This document shows positions 53,355 to 62,569 of a DNA stretch of 64,000 bases, piece after piece; positions within the stretch are counted from its first letter, which is position 1; every line of letters starts with the position of its first letter. The notes under the pieces are model-generated. The model was not told the DNA's origin. It worked only from the letters and a program-made list of their open reading frames with translations, and searched no databases. Both the position numbers and the translations under genes were made by a program. This DNA is from JBAZOO01 sp041648735 (GTDB lineage: Bacteria; Verrucomicrobiota; Lentisphaeria; Oligosphaerales; CAITYL01). The stretch is from assembly GCA_041648735.1 (NCBI GenBank), contig JBAZOO010000002.1, forward strand, positions 1 to 64,000. Reading direction: 5' to 3'.

Positions 53355-54317
53355 TTACCGCATGCCCATCATGAACTGGTAGGTCATGTCGCCGAAGTCG
53401 GGCAGCCATTCGTGGCCGAAGTCGGGGTAGATGACGACCTGCTTCGGCGCCGTGATCTTGTTGTAGGCGGCGAACTGGGTCGAGGGGGGGCAGATGGTGT
53501 CCATCAGGCCGGTTGCCATCAGGATTTCGCCGCGGATGCGCTTGGCGAGGTTCTGGATGTCGATGTAGCCGAGCTTGGTGAAGATCTCCTCCTCACGCTC
53601 GTGGCGCGGGTCGAACTGCCGGAAGTAGGTCTTGAGTTCCTCGTAGGCGTTGGCGGCGAGGTCCATGGACCAGACCCGCCGGTAGTCGCAGAGGAAGGGG
53701 TAGAGGGGTGCGGCGCGGTTGATCCGCGGTTCCAAGGCGGCGCAGGCCAAGGTCAGCGCCCCGCCTTGCGAGCCGCCCATGGCGCCGACGCGCGTTTCGT
53801 CGACTTCCGGCATGGCCATGACGATCCGGGCCAGTTGGGCGGTGTCCAGGAAGATGCCGCGGAAGAGCAGCTTGTCAGGGGTGTCGTCGAGCCCGCGGAT
53901 GATGTGCCCCCGGAAGGTGGTGCCCCGGACCAGCCCGGCGTCCTCGGAAAGGCCGCCTTGGCCGCGGCAATCAAGGGCGGCGACGGCAAAGCCGGCGGCG
54001 ACATAGGCGAGCTTGTCGTGCCAGTCGCCGCTATGGCCGGTGTAGCCATGGAACTGGACGACGGCGGGGTGCGGCGCCGGCGCCCCCTTGGGCCGCAGGT
54101 ACTTGGCGTGGACGCGGGCGCCGCCGACCCCGGTGAACCAGAGGTCGAAGCATTCGGCGAAGGGGACTTGGAACGGGGCGGGGACGCACTCGACCTTCGG
54201 AGCGATGGCGTGCATCTCGGCGATGGACTTGTCCCAAAAGGCGTCGATGTCGGCGGGGCAGGGGCTGCTGCCGCTGTAGGCCTTGAGTTTGTCCAGGGGC
54301 ATGTCGATCAGGGGCAT
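53355..54317 (-). CDS. Acetyl xylan esterase / cephalosporin-C deacetylase family (CE7)
   Basis: A 320-residue alpha/beta hydrolase removing acetyl groups from small xylo-oligosaccharides. CE7 markers are the N-terminus PLDKLKAYSGSSPCPADIDA, VQFHGYTGHSGDWHD, ALDCRGQGG, the nucleophile elbow GGSQGGALTLA, TGLMDTICPPST with the Asp, and YPDFGHEWLPDF with the His. Length is typical. No signal peptide, so it is cytoplasmic. GGAGA precedes ATG 54317. It converges with the GH30 gene and may serve the same catabolism together with xylAB. Confidence 0.9.
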   Translation of the reverse strand: MPLIDMPLDKLKAYSGSSPCPADIDAFWDKSIAEMHAIAPKVECVPAPFQVPFAECFDLWFTGVGGARVHAKYLRPKGAPAPHPAVVQFHGYTGHSGDWHDKLAYVAAGFAVAALDCRGQGGLSEDAGLVRGTTFRGHIIRGLDDTPDKLLFRGIFLDTAQLARIVMAMPEVDETRVGAMGGSQGGALTLACAALEPRINRAAPLYPFLCDYRRVWSMDLAANAYEELKTYFRQFDPRHEREEEIFTKLGYIDIQNLAKRIRGEILMATGLMDTICPPSTQFAAYNKITAPKQVVIYPDFGHEWLPDFGDMTYQFMMGMR

Positions 54318-54502
54318 GGGAATCTCCGGTGCGGTTTTTCGGGTTGGCAACGCGGTGCGGAAAACCGGGAGGATAAGCCGGCCGCGGCGGAATTCAAGGG
54401 GGGCGGGCTGCCGGCGGCGGATGTTTTGCCCCTTTCCGTCCCACGGCGCGATATAGTGTGGGGCGGCGGGGGAAGCGGCTGGCGACACGTGCCCGGAGTC
54501 GG

Positions 54503-56533
54503 ATGATGGGCGTTCAAATCCAAGGGATGGCGAGCCGGTTCCGCGGGTTTCTGGGGGGCATGCTGGTGGCGGCGGTGGCCGGGGCGGCGCCGGCGCGGTG
54601 GCAGCACGGGGCCTCGCCGTACCGTGCCGAGTTCCGGATCGTCTCCCGGCCGAACCTGCCGGCGGCGGGGGTGTTCGTCCAAGTGCCGGTCTGCGGCCTG
54701 GCGGAGATGACGGGCAACGATTTGGTGGTGTATGACGAGAAGGATCGGCCGCTGCCGCTGCTGGCCCTCGGGCCGGGGGCTGACAACAGCGTGCTGGCCG
54801 TGGTCGGCGCGCTGGCGGACAGCCAGGAGATCGCCGTCTATTTCGGCGGCCGCCTGCCATCGGCCCAGAACCCCCAGCTCCGGCCCGGCGTGGTGGTTGA
54901 CATCCATCCCTGGTCTGGCCCCGCGCCGGCGGGCTGGAGCGAAGTCGAGAAGGCGCTCAAGGGGCGGCGGCCGCTGGCCACGGTCCCGGTCGGCACCGTC
55001 GAACTCAGCTACAATCCCCTGGACAGCCGCGACGCCTTCGTCATGGACTTCCGCGGCTGGCTGCTGGCCGAGCAGTCCGGGCCGCAAACCTTCATGCTGG
55101 TCAGTGACGACGCCGGCTATCTTTTCATCAATGGCAAGCTGATCGTCGAACGCAACGGTGCCCACAGCGCCTGGGACGCCCGCCGCGGCGAGGCCCGGGG
55201 CACGGCGCCGTTGGTTGCCGGGCTGAACCCGTTCCGCTGCGTGGTGGTGGATGCCGGGGGCGACCAGATGGCGGTGGTTGCCCGCTGGCTCGACCCGCGG
55301 AAGAAGGCGACCCTGCGGCGGGAGGATTTCGCCGCTTCGGGGGAAAGCGAGCTGGCCGGCGCTTCCAGCCGCCAGAAGGACGCGGACTTCCCGGCGTTCA
55401 CCGTCGAGCGCCGCTCCTACATGGGCTGGCAGGAGACCTTCTACACCGAAGTCGAGCTTCGCGCCCTCAACGGCCACACCACGGAATGGGCCTTCGGCGA
55501 CGGTTCCCGCCTCGTCGGCGGCAGTGTCCGCCGCATCCTTGTCGGCACCGCTGGCACCGCGGCCGAGGCGCGCCAGGGGCGGCTTGTGGCCACTGGCCGC
55601 ATCGCCCTGCCGGAACAGCCGCCGAGCTTCCGCCACATCGGCAACTTCCGGCAGTTCAAGGAATATTCCGCCGTCATCCGCCAGGAGGGGCTGGCCCGGC
55701 TGGATTTGGGCGTCCTCCGCGCCTACCGCCAATTCCTGGCGTTCCAGGAGCTGAATCCGGACTTGGTGGCGGTTGACGAGGCGCTGCTGCAACGCCCCGG
55801 CCTGCCGGCCGCCGAGCGCCTGGAACTGCTGCTGGAGGCCGCCCGCGGCGCCGCCGCCCGCGAACCGGACAAGGCCGCCGCCTGGTACGACCAGCTCGGG
55901 CGCGAACTCCGCAACCCCGAGCAATCGGTGGAGGTGACACGCGAGGCGGCGGAGTTCCACCTCTTCCGGCGCGGCGACGAGAAGCGGGCCCTGGCCTTGG
56001 CGGAACGTCTCGCCGAAATTCGCCACGAGGCCGGGCCGCTGGAGGCCGCCACGATCCGCTATCTCGTCGCCGCCGGGCGCGGCGACCCCGCCGCCGCCGG
56101 GGCCGAATGGGCGAAGCTGGCCCAGGCCGGCGCCCGCTGGCGCGACCGCCTGGCGCTGCCGGCCGTCAAGCGCAACGAACTGGAGCCGCGGGTGCGCGAC
56201 CTGCTGGAGCGCGGCTTCTGCCTGGACGCCCGCCGCCAGCTCCGGCAGTGGGAGCGGCTGGCGCCCGAGGACTGGCAGAGCGGCCGGCTCCCCTATGCCC
56301 GCGCCCGCCTCTGGCGCGCCTGGGGCTGGCCTTTTGGCGCCCTCCGCGAACTGGAGGCGGCCAAGAAGCTGTTTCCGCTCCTGCCGAACCTGCCCGATGT
56401 GGAATATCTCCAGGCCGACATCCTGCTGGAGATCGGCCACCAGGCCGAAGGGCGCAAGCTGCTGGAGAGGATTGTCCAGGACTACCCGAACCATCCCGTC
56501 GCCGCCGCCGCCCGCCGGCGCCTGGGGCGCTGA
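54503..56533 (+). CDS. Secreted protein with DUF2341-like, PA14-like and TPR-like regions
   Basis: A 676-residue exported protein. A signal peptide (FRGFLGGMLVAAVAGAAPA) precedes a DUF2341-like beta domain (WQHGASPYRAEFRIV, DLVVYDEKDRPLPLLALG, SQEIAVYFGG). A PA14-like module follows at about 175-270 (QTFMLVSDDAGYLFINGKLI), then a linker and helical repeats of TPR type from about 410 (QFLAFQELNPDLVAVDEALL, KLLERIVQDYPNHPVAAAAR). The combination suggests glycan or surface binding plus protein contact. CGGAG stands before ATG 54503. It is followed 47 bp later by another secreted protein gene. Confidence 0.72.
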   Translation: MMGVQIQGMASRFRGFLGGMLVAAVAGAAPARWQHGASPYRAEFRIVSRPNLPAAGVFVQVPVCGLAEMTGNDLVVYDEKDRPLPLLALGPGADNSVLAVVGALADSQEIAVYFGGRLPSAQNPQLRPGVVVDIHPWSGPAPAGWSEVEKALKGRRPLATVPVGTVELSYNPLDSRDAFVMDFRGWLLAEQSGPQTFMLVSDDAGYLFINGKLIVERNGAHSAWDARRGEARGTAPLVAGLNPFRCVVVDAGGDQMAVVARWLDPRKKATLRREDFAASGESELAGASSRQKDADFPAFTVERRSYMGWQETFYTEVELRALNGHTTEWAFGDGSRLVGGSVRRILVGTAGTAAEARQGRLVATGRIALPEQPPSFRHIGNFRQFKEYSAVIRQEGLARLDLGVLRAYRQFLAFQELNPDLVAVDEALLQRPGLPAAERLELLLEAARGAAAREPDKAAAWYDQLGRELRNPEQSVEVTREAAEFHLFRRGDEKRALALAERLAEIRHEAGPLEAATIRYLVAAGRGDPAAAGAEWAKLAQAGARWRDRLALPAVKRNELEPRVRDLLERGFCLDARRQLRQWERLAPEDWQSGRLPYARARLWRAWGWPFGALRELEAAKKLFPLLPNLPDVEYLQADILLEIGHQAEGRKLLERIVQDYPNHPVAAAARRRLGR

Positions 56534-56580
56534 CCGCCGGCCGGCTTCCGTTCTTTTTCCTTGCCAACCAAGGGGTTGTT

Positions 56581-57444
56581 ATGTCGAATGCTGGATTCAT
56601 GGAACAGGCGTGGGCGGCCGTGGGCCGGCGGCTGCGCGCTGTCGGGCTCCTCCTGATCCTTGGTGGCGGCGTGGCCGCCGGCCTTGCCCAAGGGGAGGGG
56701 GAGGGCCGGCCCGCGGCGGGTGCCTACCTCTACCACCGCCCCGAGGCGGCCGAGCCGGCCGGGCGTGCCAGCGCCACCGGCGGACTGACCGTGCGCCTCC
56801 CCACCGCCGGCCGCCGGCTAGTGCTCGCCTTCGGCTGGAAGCACCGCAAGGACCGCCTCTCCCGCGAGGAGACCACCGAGGCGCAGCGGGAATGGTTCAA
56901 GCCGTTCCGCGCCAGCATGGGCGACGACGGCCGCACCGCCAGCTTCACCGGGCTGCCGCCGGACTTCTACGACCTGATCGTCATTGACGCCGCCACCATG
57001 ACCCTGTTCGAGGGGGTGGACATGCTCGGCGACGACCTCCCCGAACTCGCCACCGGCCCCCTGGCCGACGAGATCCAGACCACCTTCGGCCGCCCCGAGG
57101 GGCGCATCGCCGGCGTTGACGCCTTTTTCGACAGCAAGCGGCTCGACCGGTTCGAGACGGACGGCGTGCGCGGCGCCGTCTTCATCCAGCAGATGCGCCT
57201 GGGGCGGGCGCTGGCCGAGAGCGGCGCCGAAATCCCGGGATGCATCCACAGCATCGACATCTTCTGGCTGATGAAGGGCAAGCGCGAGGGCGGCTGGCAG
57301 GTGCTGAGCCGGCAGCAGCTCTACCGCCAGGAATTGCCGATCCGCGAATTCTTCCGCCACCAGTACCGGCGCGAACTGCAAGGGATCCGGGTCGGGCTCC
57401 GGCCCAAGGACATTGGCGTGGTGCTCCGGGAGTTGGCGGAATGA
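56581..57444 (+). CDS. Secreted protein of unknown function
   Basis: A 287-residue protein with an N-terminal hydrophobic segment (VGLLLILGGGVAAGLAQGEG) that may be a signal peptide. The body has PPDFYDLIVIDAATMTLFEG, GVDAFFDSKRLDRFETDGVR and CIHSIDIFWLMKGKREGGWQ, with no motif I recognise. It follows the gene at 54503-56533 closely in the same direction and is probably co-transcribed. 57445-57578 downstream holds a CTTCGTGCCCTTC motif and no gene. Confidence 0.6.
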   Translation: MSNAGFMEQAWAAVGRRLRAVGLLLILGGGVAAGLAQGEGEGRPAAGAYLYHRPEAAEPAGRASATGGLTVRLPTAGRRLVLAFGWKHRKDRLSREETTEAQREWFKPFRASMGDDGRTASFTGLPPDFYDLIVIDAATMTLFEGVDMLGDDLPELATGPLADEIQTTFGRPEGRIAGVDAFFDSKRLDRFETDGVRGAVFIQQMRLGRALAESGAEIPGCIHSIDIFWLMKGKREGGWQVLSRQQLYRQELPIREFFRHQYRRELQGIRVGLRPKDIGVVLRELAE

Positions 57445-57578
57445 CTGGCCACTCCCCCAGGGGCGCCGGGCGGATTTGCTGGACTCGCTGGGTGCCCTCG
57501 CCCCTAGCCTGAGCTATTCCTGAGAAGATGAACTTTGATCGGACTTCGTGCCCTTCAGGCTGCCGCCAGAGGCCTTTT

Positions 57579-58907
57579 TCACTCCAGGATGGCGTCCCCG
57601 ACCATGTCCACTTCCTTGAGATGGACGCCGCCGAACCAGCCGATGATGCCTTCGCGCCCCGGCCCGTCGTCCTCGTTGAGGATGACGGTCAGGCCCAGGT
57701 CGGCGCCGGGGGCGGGCGCAAAGGGGCTGAGGCGCGTCCAGGGGATCGCGATCTCGTAGCGGGTGACGCCGGCCTGGTCATCGCGCGCCACGGCGACCTG
57801 GATGTCGGCGGCCTCGCCGATGGGCGCATTTGACTCGGCCGAGTAATGGCACCAGGCCGTGGCGCCCGCGGGGGCAAGCCCGAAGGAGTAGTCGTACTTG
57901 CCGAGCTTGTCGGCCTGCTGCCGGAAGGGGTCGGCCAGCATCTGGACACTGTCGCCGGCCCAGAGCTTGTCCGCCTCGCGGGGCGGGACGAAGCGGTCGT
58001 CCGTCGCCGTGACGAAGAGGTAGAGCGCCTTTTCGTCCCAGAGCAGGCGCAGGCTGCCGGCGAGGTCCGCGGCATCGGTCCTTGCGCCTTCCTTGCCCTT
58101 GAAGCGCAGGTAGGCATCGGCGGTGGCGAAGCTGACAGGGGGCGCGGCGGCCCAGGCGGGCTCGTCGGCCTTCCCGTCAATCTTGAGGGGCGCCTTCAGC
58201 CGCGTACGGCGGCGTCGCCGCCCACTCCGAGCGGAGGCCGATCACGCGCAGGCCGAGCCGGTCGGAGATGGCAACATAGTCCTTGACCCGGTTGTCCCAG
58301 TTCCTGCTGGTGAACGGGATCTCCTCGGGGGCGTGGCGCTTCGCCGCTGCCTCGGGCAGGACCGCAAAGCCCGAAAACTCCCGGGCCTCGAACCGCAGCG
58401 CCGGCGCCGCCCCTGGCAGTTCCTCCGTGCTCTCGACGGTGGCGCTGAATTCCAGCGGGGCGCCGGGAAGGAAGAGGTTCGCCAGCGCCGGCGACTCCAG
58501 CACGATCTTGGTCACGATCCGCTCGCGCTGCCCCGTTGGCCGCGTGACGGCGAGGGCGTCAACCCGGAATTCGCCATGGGTCTTCTCCAGCGCGACCTCG
58601 ATCCGGGCGCTGGCGGTCCCTGGCGGAACTTCGACGCGGCGCCGACCGACCGCACGGGATGCTCGACCTCCGTTTCGGCCCGGGCCAGCCGGAGCGTGGC
58701 CGCCCCCTCGCGCCGGACAGCCTCGTCAATGGCCAGCCCACCCTGGGCGCCGGGGAACTCCTCACCCCGGCCGAAGCTCCAGCCGTAGGCCGGCAACCCC
58801 GGGTCGAAGAGCGGCTTCCACGCCGATTCCTGCGCCCAAGCGGCGGCAGTGGCCAGGAGAAAGGCCGCCAGGGCCGGGAACATGCCTCTTGCAAGAGTTC
58901 TGATCAT
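57579..58907 (-). pseudogene. CBM9-type carbohydrate-binding protein with two frameshifts
   Basis: One gene in three pieces. The first frame from ATG 58907 (signal peptide ALAAFLLATAAAWAQ) runs to about 58640. The reading then continues one frame over as RVEVPPGTASARIEVALEKT, through the piece ending near 58200, and returns to the first frame with LKIDGKADEPAWAAAPPVSF. That last part is a CBM9/DOMON-like domain (LRLLWDEKALYLFVTATDDR, WAGDSVQMLADPF, YEIAIPWTRLSPF, GLTVILNEDD). The two shifts cancel. They may be real decay or base-calling errors. The start overlaps the FAD oxidoreductase stop (ATGA, 58904-58907). Confidence 0.75.
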
Positions 58908-60268
58908 ATCAATGCTCCATCATTCCTGAGGGTGGCGCGAAGTTCCTGGGGATCCAGGCGGCGCGGCGCCACGCCACGGTTCAGCGCCAGGGCGGCGGCG
59001 GTGCCGGCGGCCTGCCCCGTCGCCATGCAGGTGCTCATGAGCCGGTAGGAAGCCATCGCCTCATTGGTGCCGGAGATGCAGCGGCCGGCGGTCAGCAGCC
59101 CGTCAAGGCCCAGCGGCAGGAGGCTACGGTAGGGGATTTCATACCAGTCGCCCGGCCGTGGCCGCTCCGCCGCCAGCCCCTCCATCCCGGGCAGGTGGAT
59201 GTCCATGAAACAGGCGCAGCGGCAGATGGCGTCGGCGAACTTCGCGCCGCCGCGCACGTCGCCGCCAGCCAGCACGTACTCCCCGATGACCCGGCGGGTC
59301 TCCCGGACGCCGAGCTGGGGCGCCGTGTCAATGAGGAAGCACTCCTCGCAGCCCGGCACGTGCCGCCGGTAGAAAGCCACCAGTTCATGCACCTGTTTGC
59401 GCCCTTCCATCAGGGCCGCGGTGAGGCCGGCCGAGGTCGTGCAGTCGAAGCCATAGCCGTGCTGGTGGTTGACCGTGAAGACCCCCGGCATCCCGGGGAT
59501 CTCGCCGAAGCAGCCGAGCCCCTTGGGGTCGAAGCTGATCTCCCCCGTCTGCCAGGCCTTTTGGGAAAGCGCCGCGACCTGTTGGGCCATGGGGCTGTCC
59601 GGCAGGAAGTCCAGCGGGTCGGCCGTGACGTTCCCGATCCGGAAGACCAGGGTCGTGCCCTGGCATTTGCCGTCGGCCTCCCGCCCCTGCGCGCAGCGGG
59701 CGCCGAGGAAGCAGGCCAGGTCGCCGTCGCCCGTGGCGTCCACCGCCAGCGTCGCCCGCACTTGCCGCAGCCCCTCCTTGAAGGCGACGCCGAGGAGGAG
59801 GCCGCCGCCAGCCGCCGGTTCGGCCGCGCAAAGCTGCGCGTTGAACCGCAGCGTCACCCCGGCGGCGGCCAGCATCCCCTCCATCTTCAGCTTGACGCGC
59901 TCGACGTTCACCGGAATGTAGCCGTATTTGGGGACAAGCGCGGCGCCCGCCGCGGCCAGGCCGGCGATGAACTCCTCCGGAATCCCCTTGAGGATGCGCG
60001 TGCCGTCGTCGAGCCTCGGCGGATAGGGCTTGCCCTCCCGGTCGAGGCGCAGCCGCGTCCAGTCGTCCGCGTCCCGGCCGGCGTTGTCGAGCGGCCCCAG
60101 GAAGCCCAGGAGCCCGGCCCCGGCCATTCCGCCCAGGCCGCCGCCGCGCTCCAGCAGCAGCGTCCGCACCCCTTTCCGCGCCGCGGCCAGCGCCGCGCCG
60201 AAGCCCGCCGGGCCGCCGCCGGCCACCACCAGATCATACCCTTCCGCCCGAGCGTCGCGCTTGTCCAT
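58904..60268 (-). CDS. FAD-dependent oxidoreductase (PF12831-type)
   Basis: A 454-residue flavoprotein. The dinucleotide fold is YDLVVAGGGPAGFGAALAAA with a following LLLERGGGLGGMAG. VDATGDGDLACFLGA is the conserved mid-protein ATG motif, and GLLTAGRCISGTNEAMASYR with MATGQAAGTAAALAL closes the FAD site. Such proteins are common in polysaccharide-use loci of this group; the substrate is unknown. ATG 60268 is chosen; upstream in-frame sequence to 60388 is not conserved. It is divergent from the AraC-type regulator at 60391 and coupled to the CBM9-type gene. Confidence 0.87.
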   Translation of the reverse strand: MDKRDARAEGYDLVVAGGGPAGFGAALAAARKGVRTLLLERGGGLGGMAGAGLLGFLGPLDNAGRDADDWTRLRLDREGKPYPPRLDDGTRILKGIPEEFIAGLAAAGAALVPKYGYIPVNVERVKLKMEGMLAAAGVTLRFNAQLCAAEPAAGGGLLLGVAFKEGLRQVRATLAVDATGDGDLACFLGARCAQGREADGKCQGTTLVFRIGNVTADPLDFLPDSPMAQQVAALSQKAWQTGEISFDPKGLGCFGEIPGMPGVFTVNHQHGYGFDCTTSAGLTAALMEGRKQVHELVAFYRRHVPGCEECFLIDTAPQLGVRETRRVIGEYVLAGGDVRGGAKFADAICRCACFMDIHLPGMEGLAAERPRPGDWYEIPYRSLLPLGLDGLLTAGRCISGTNEAMASYRLMSTCMATGQAAGTAAALALNRGVAPRRLDPQELRATLRNDGALI

Positions 60269-60390
60269 GGGAAACCCTTTCGGTGAATGAAACCATTCTA
60301 CTCCGGGGCGGGCCGCTGGACAATGGGCGGAACCGCCGTTATTTTGCACCCTGCTGCTAGATCGCAGGAATCCGGCAAGGAGCCGCAACC

Positions 60391-61257
60391 ATGGACACCC
60401 GTGCCGACTGGGGCCGCGAACTGGAGGGCATCTTCCTCGCCCTGGAACAGCTTTTCGGGCTCCGCGTGACCTTCAGCAACCCGAAATGCTTCTTCGGCGA
60501 CACGCAGGGGAATTCCTTCATCGCCCCGGGCCGGATCTTCCACGACGTGCCCTTCTGCCAGAAACGCCGCGCGGACCACCCCCGCTGCCTCCAGCACGAA
60601 TGGATCGAAGCCAACCGCATCGCCGCCGGCAAGGCCGCCCCCTTCCTGCGGCAATGCTGGAAGGGCCCCATGCAGATCCTCGTCCCCCTCAAATGGAACG
60701 GGCGCCATGTCGGCATCATCTTCCTTGGCCCCTTCGACTGCGCCGGCGCCGCCGCCGCCACCCCCGGCGAGGGGCTCCCCCGCTACGACCTCGCCCGCTT
60801 CGAGCGGGATGCGGCGCTGCTCGCCACCCTGGCGCATGGCATCGTCGAACGCACCGCCCAGGCCATCCGCTTCCTGGGCAAGGGCGACCGGTGGGAGAAA
60901 ATCTACGCGCTGGTCGTGAACCGGCACGCCGAAAAACTTGGCATCGCCGATGTCGCCAAGGAACTCCACCTCTCCCCATCCCGCGCCTGCCACGTGGTCC
61001 GGGAATGCTTCGGGATGCCCTTTGAGAAAGTCCTGCTGGAGCACCGCCTCCGGCGCACGGCCGCCCTCCTGGAAAGCACCGACATGACCCTCGCCGAGAT
61101 CGCCGCCGACGTCGGCTTCTCCGACCTCTACTACCTGAGCCGCGCCTTCAAGCAGGCCCGGAAAATCCCCCCCGGCGCCTACCGCGCCCAAATGCGGGAG
61201 ACGGCCCGGCGCGGCGGGGGCCAGTCGCCGGACGCCGCCCCCCGCCGCCCCGTCTGA
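60391..61257 (+). CDS. AraC-family regulator with PocR-like sensor domain
   Basis: A 288-residue transcription regulator. The N-terminal half resembles the PocR sensory domain: LFGLRVTFSNPKC, FCQKRRADHPRCLQHEW with conserved Cys, and LVPLKWNGRHVGIIFLGPF. The C-terminal half is an AraC/XylS double helix-turn-helix (LGIADVAKELHLSPSRACHV, MTLAEIAADVGFSDLYYLSR, AFKQARKIPPGAYRA). AAGGAG lies eight bases before ATG 60391. The 122-bp gap to the divergent FAD oxidoreductase is the likely operator region, so it probably controls that unit. Confidence 0.85.
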   Translation: MDTRADWGRELEGIFLALEQLFGLRVTFSNPKCFFGDTQGNSFIAPGRIFHDVPFCQKRRADHPRCLQHEWIEANRIAAGKAAPFLRQCWKGPMQILVPLKWNGRHVGIIFLGPFDCAGAAAATPGEGLPRYDLARFERDAALLATLAHGIVERTAQAIRFLGKGDRWEKIYALVVNRHAEKLGIADVAKELHLSPSRACHVVRECFGMPFEKVLLEHRLRRTAALLESTDMTLAEIAADVGFSDLYYLSRAFKQARKIPPGAYRAQMRETARRGGGQSPDAAPRRPV

Positions 61258-61578
61258 GCGCCTGAGCGCCAAGCCGCCGGGGGCCGCCACCCTCAAAGTC
61301 GGCGGAGCGCCCCCGCTCCGCAACCGCTGAATGTTCGCCGTTCGTTTTCACCAACGCCTTCGCTCGGGCTTCGTGCCCTTCGGGTCATCGTGGTGAAGCG
61401 AGTTTCCAGTTTCCGGGACGTAGCGGCAGGATGCAAAAAGTCGGCAACTGATGCCATGGCGGCCAGGCGGATCGGCAGGCATATTGATTTGTCAAGGAAC
61501 CCCGCCGGCGTCGGGCTCGGGGCCATCCCCGTCCCAAGCACCGGCAAGGACGGAGGAAAACGAAGAAGGAGACACCGG
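61258..61578. other. Intergenic region with dispersed motifs
   Basis: About 320 bp without a gene. It contains a palindrome (61302-61321, GCGGAGCGCCCCCGCTCCGC), CTTCGTGCCCTTC at 61369-61381, and from 61522 the start of an ~88-bp segment repeated at 63864-63951. Confidence 0.55.
61302..61321. repeat. Dispersed palindrome, copy 3
   Basis: GCGGAGCGCCCCCGCTCCGC followed by AACC. Same family as 361-380 and 36052-36071. Confidence 0.65.
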
Positions 61579-62337
61579 ATGAAGCCGCATTTCCCAACCG
61601 CAATCATCCTGGCCGCCACGGTTTCGCTCGCGGCGATCCAGTTGGCCAATGCCGGGGTCATCGTCACCGAGAATCTCGCCACCAGCGCGGGCTGGCCGGA
61701 GACGACAACTCTCCAAACGATGGACTCCAACGTGCCGAGTACCGGTGAGCTGGTCCTTCGGCGCAGCGGCGATGCCAACAATGTCCGGCTGAGAAGCCAG
61801 GCATTCACGCCCGCGAGCACGCTCCAGCTCGATGCGATCTACATCACCTACAACTCGAATTTCACGACGAGCGGCGGCAGCTTCGCGCTGAGATTGCAGG
61901 CCGTGAACCTGAACGGAGATGGCTCGTCAACCGCCTACAACTATGAACAAGCCGCCAACCTGCTCAGCGCGCTCACCGTCTCGCCGACGGTCAGCACGGA
62001 CGGCAGTGCGAAAGTGATGAAATTCGATTTCACGGGCGCGGATCAGGTCACCCTGAATTCAGGCACGCTTTACGCGTTCGAACTGGTCGGAACCGCGCCT
62101 GGCGCCGGGACCAGTGCCTCTGTCTTTTCTTGGACGAGAGCCGGCAGCAGTCCGTATGCTGGTGGAGATGGCTTTCTCATCGATACTTCCACCGCTTTGG
62201 ACGGAACCCGCACGGCCATCAATGGCACAAACGAACGTGATTTAGGCTTCGCGCTGGTCGCGGTGCCCGAGCCGGCGGCGCTGGCCCTGCTCGGCCTCGG
62301 CGCGGTCGGGCTGCTCCGCCGACGGCAAGGCGGCTGA
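61579..62337 (+). CDS. PEP-CTERM sorting-domain protein
   Basis: A 252-residue exported protein. Its signal peptide (AIILAATVSLAAIQLANA) is followed by a beta-rich, Ser/Thr/Asn-rich body. The C-terminal sorting tail has VPEPAALALLGLGAVGLL then RRRQGG: the PEP motif, a membrane helix and a basic end. Exosortase is expected to cleave at this tail and deliver the protein to the surface or matrix. GAAGGAGA lies eight bases before ATG 61579. The leader and signal-peptide DNA is duplicated at 63864-63951. Its cargo role is unknown. Confidence 0.88.
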   Translation: MKPHFPTAIILAATVSLAAIQLANAGVIVTENLATSAGWPETTTLQTMDSNVPSTGELVLRRSGDANNVRLRSQAFTPASTLQLDAIYITYNSNFTTSGGSFALRLQAVNLNGDGSSTAYNYEQAANLLSALTVSPTVSTDGSAKVMKFDFTGADQVTLNSGTLYAFELVGTAPGAGTSASVFSWTRAGSSPYAGGDGFLIDTSTALDGTRTAINGTNERDLGFALVAVPEPAALALLGLGAVGLLRRRQGG

Positions 62338-62569
62338 GGACCTGCCGTCCAGCCGAAAAACTCGCAGGGTGGAAGACTGGGCTTTTCGGGGGTGCCACCT
62401 ACTTTGCCGCTACTGTCATGGGTCTCATGAGTCCCATGGGACTGATGACCGATCCGACTGATCATCAAGCGCCGCGCCGCGGCGCTAAAAAAAACATGGT
62501 GCTATTGTCGCTTCGCTGCCGCCGGTCGGCGGTCCGTGCCGCTTCGCGGCGCTCGCGGACAAAAAGAGA

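Noticed and set aside
54308..56494. Minus-strand frame opposite the DUF2341/PA14/TPR gene
   Set aside because: Low-complexity composition without start signals; the plus strand carries the signal peptide and recognisable modules.
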